Source of the DNA: Bacteroidota bacterium
GTDB taxonomy: Bacteria > Bacteroidota > Bacteroidia > Chitinophagales > Chitinophagaceae
DNA length: 6,513 bases
Reading direction: 5' to 3'
Assembly: GCA_023386855.1 (NCBI GenBank)
Contig: JAEWIW010000219.1
Span: forward strand, 1-6,513
A model generated the notes under the pieces. It was given only the letters and a program-made list of their open reading frames with translations. It was not told the DNA's origin and ran no database searches. Positions within the stretch are counted from its first letter, which is position 1; the number at the start of each line of letters is the position of its first letter. Of the stretch, positions 5,826 to 6,513 are shown piece after piece. The position numbers were made by a program, and so were the translations under genes.

Positions 5826-6513
5826 ATGCATTCTTTCACCGCACTCTCCGAAAAATTCAACCAGCATTTCAAAACCAGGCATTTTCCTGGTTCACCATCT
5901 TCGTTATATGACCCTGCTGATTATTTTCTTGGCCTTGGAGGAAAGCGAATCCGGCCTGTTTTATGTTTAATGGCCAATGAATTGTTCGGTGAAATCAGTG
6001 AAGATGCTTATGCTGTAGCTACCGCCATTGAACTGTTTCATAATTTCAGCCTCATTCATGATGATATCATGGATAAAGCGCCTCTTAGAAGGGGGATGAT
6101 GACCGTACATGAAAAGTATGGTTCATCAACTGCCCTGCTGGCGGGTGATGTGATGCTGGTGGCCGCCTATGATTACCTGGCTAAAGTGGATGGAACTTAT
6201 ATTCATCGCATTTTGCGACTGTTCAATCAAACTGCCCGGGAAGTATGTGAAGGGCAGCAACTGGATATGGATTTTGAAAAATTTCAGCAGGTATCACTCG
6301 ATGAATATATTCATATGATTGCCTTGAAGACCTCAGTGCTCATTGCGGCCAGTCTCAGGATGGGTGCCATTCTGGGCGGTGCTGGGGAAGGCAACCAGGA
6401 CCATCTTTATGAATTTGGAAAGAACCTGGGAATTGCTTTCCAGGTGCAGGACGATTACCTTGATGCCTTTGGAGATCCGGAAAAATTTGGTAAGCAGGTA
6501 GGAGGGGATATCC
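5826..6513 (+). CDS. Trans-isoprenyl diphosphate synthase (polyprenyl synthetase family), C-terminus beyond right edge
   Basis: From ATG 5826 the frame stays open for 229 codons to the window edge; the family is about 320-330 residues, so roughly the last third is missing. The enzyme condenses isopentenyl diphosphate onto an allylic diphosphate in the cytoplasm, feeding quinone, carotenoid or cell-wall lipid carriers. Visible marks: LGGKRIRP (37-44) for diphosphate binding, the first Asp-rich motif DDIMD (79-83) followed by LRRG (87-90), GDVML (107-111), EGQQLDMDF (142-150), KTSVL (168-172), and the second Asp-rich motif QVQDDYLD (206-213) with FGKQVGGDI at 221-229. The first motif is DDxxD without the two-residue insertion of bacterial farnesyl synthases, and the fifth residue before it is aromatic (F74), a pattern known from type I geranylgeranyl diphosphate synthases. 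A C20 product is thus plausible but not proven. It follows rnr by 40 bp with an A/T-rich leader and no Shine-Dalgarno sequence. Confidence 0.93.
   Translation, partial: MHSFTALSEKFNQHFKTRHFPGSPSSLYDPADYFLGLGGKRIRPVLCLMANELFGEISEDAYAVATAIELFHNFSLIHDDIMDKAPLRRGMMTVHEKYGSSTALLAGDVMLVAAYDYLAKVDGTYIHRILRLFNQTAREVCEGQQLDMDFEKFQQVSLDEYIHMIALKTSVLIAASLRMGAILGGAGEGNQDHLYEFGKNLGIAFQVQDDYLDAFGDPEKFGKQVGGDI
5873..5892 (+). repeat. Inverted repeat able to form a 7-bp hairpin near the 5' end of the prenyl synthase gene
   Basis: AACCAGG (5873-5879) and CCTGGTT (5886-5892) are perfect reverse complements around a six-base loop CATTTT. The hairpin would begin 47 bases into the coding sequence, at codons 16-23. 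No T tract follows, so it is not an intrinsic terminator. Any role in translation or mRNA stability is speculative; a stem of this length may be chance. Confidence 0.25.

Noticed and set aside
1..6513. Mobile element, defence system, CRISPR array or RNA gene
   Set aside because: No transposase or integrase motifs, no spaced direct repeats and no tRNA- or rRNA-like stretch were seen; nearly all of the window is explained by seven conserved protein genes.

Overview
The window reads as an ordinary chromosomal stretch of a Gram-negative member of the Bacteroidota, most likely near Chitinophagaceae. Three things point there: a DUF3822-type gene directly in front of rsmD, a lipid A kinase gene (lpxK), and starts that mostly lack Shine-Dalgarno sequences and follow A/T-rich leaders. 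The taxonomic call is an inference from protein style and gene order; no marker gene was compared.

Layout: at the left edge lies the N-terminal two-fifths or so of a MATE-family membrane transporter on the minus strand (1-604, running off the window). A 42-bp divergent gap (605-646) separates it from a tightly packed plus-strand run of six genes: a DUF3822-family protein (647-1492), the 16S rRNA guanine-N2 methyltransferase RsmD (1483-2022), 5-formyltetrahydrofolate cyclo-ligase (2034-2612), tetraacyldisaccharide 4'-kinase LpxK (2602-3714), ribonuclease R (3680-5785), and a trans-isoprenyl diphosphate synthase cut by the right edge (5826-6513). Junctions are 10 bp overlap, 11 bp gap, 11 bp overlap, 35 bp overlap and 40 bp gap. 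The run is therefore probably one transcript at least through rnr, with the prenyl synthase either cotranscribed or started from its own signal.

The genes are housekeeping and serve different processes: 16S rRNA modification, folate one-carbon salvage, lipid A phosphorylation at the inner membrane, RNA decay and quality control, and isoprenoid chain building. No tRNA, rRNA, CRISPR array, insertion sequence, phage gene or clear terminator is visible, and no gap exceeds 42 bp. I do not see a new multi-gene system. The points most worth a second look are a Gly in place of the catalytic Asp/Asn in RsmD's (D/N)PPY motif, the apparent two-fold actin-like architecture of the DUF3822 protein translationally linked to rsmD, the 35-bp lpxK/rnr overlap that encodes an acidic tail in one frame and a basic tail in the other, and the chain-length signature of the prenyl synthase.
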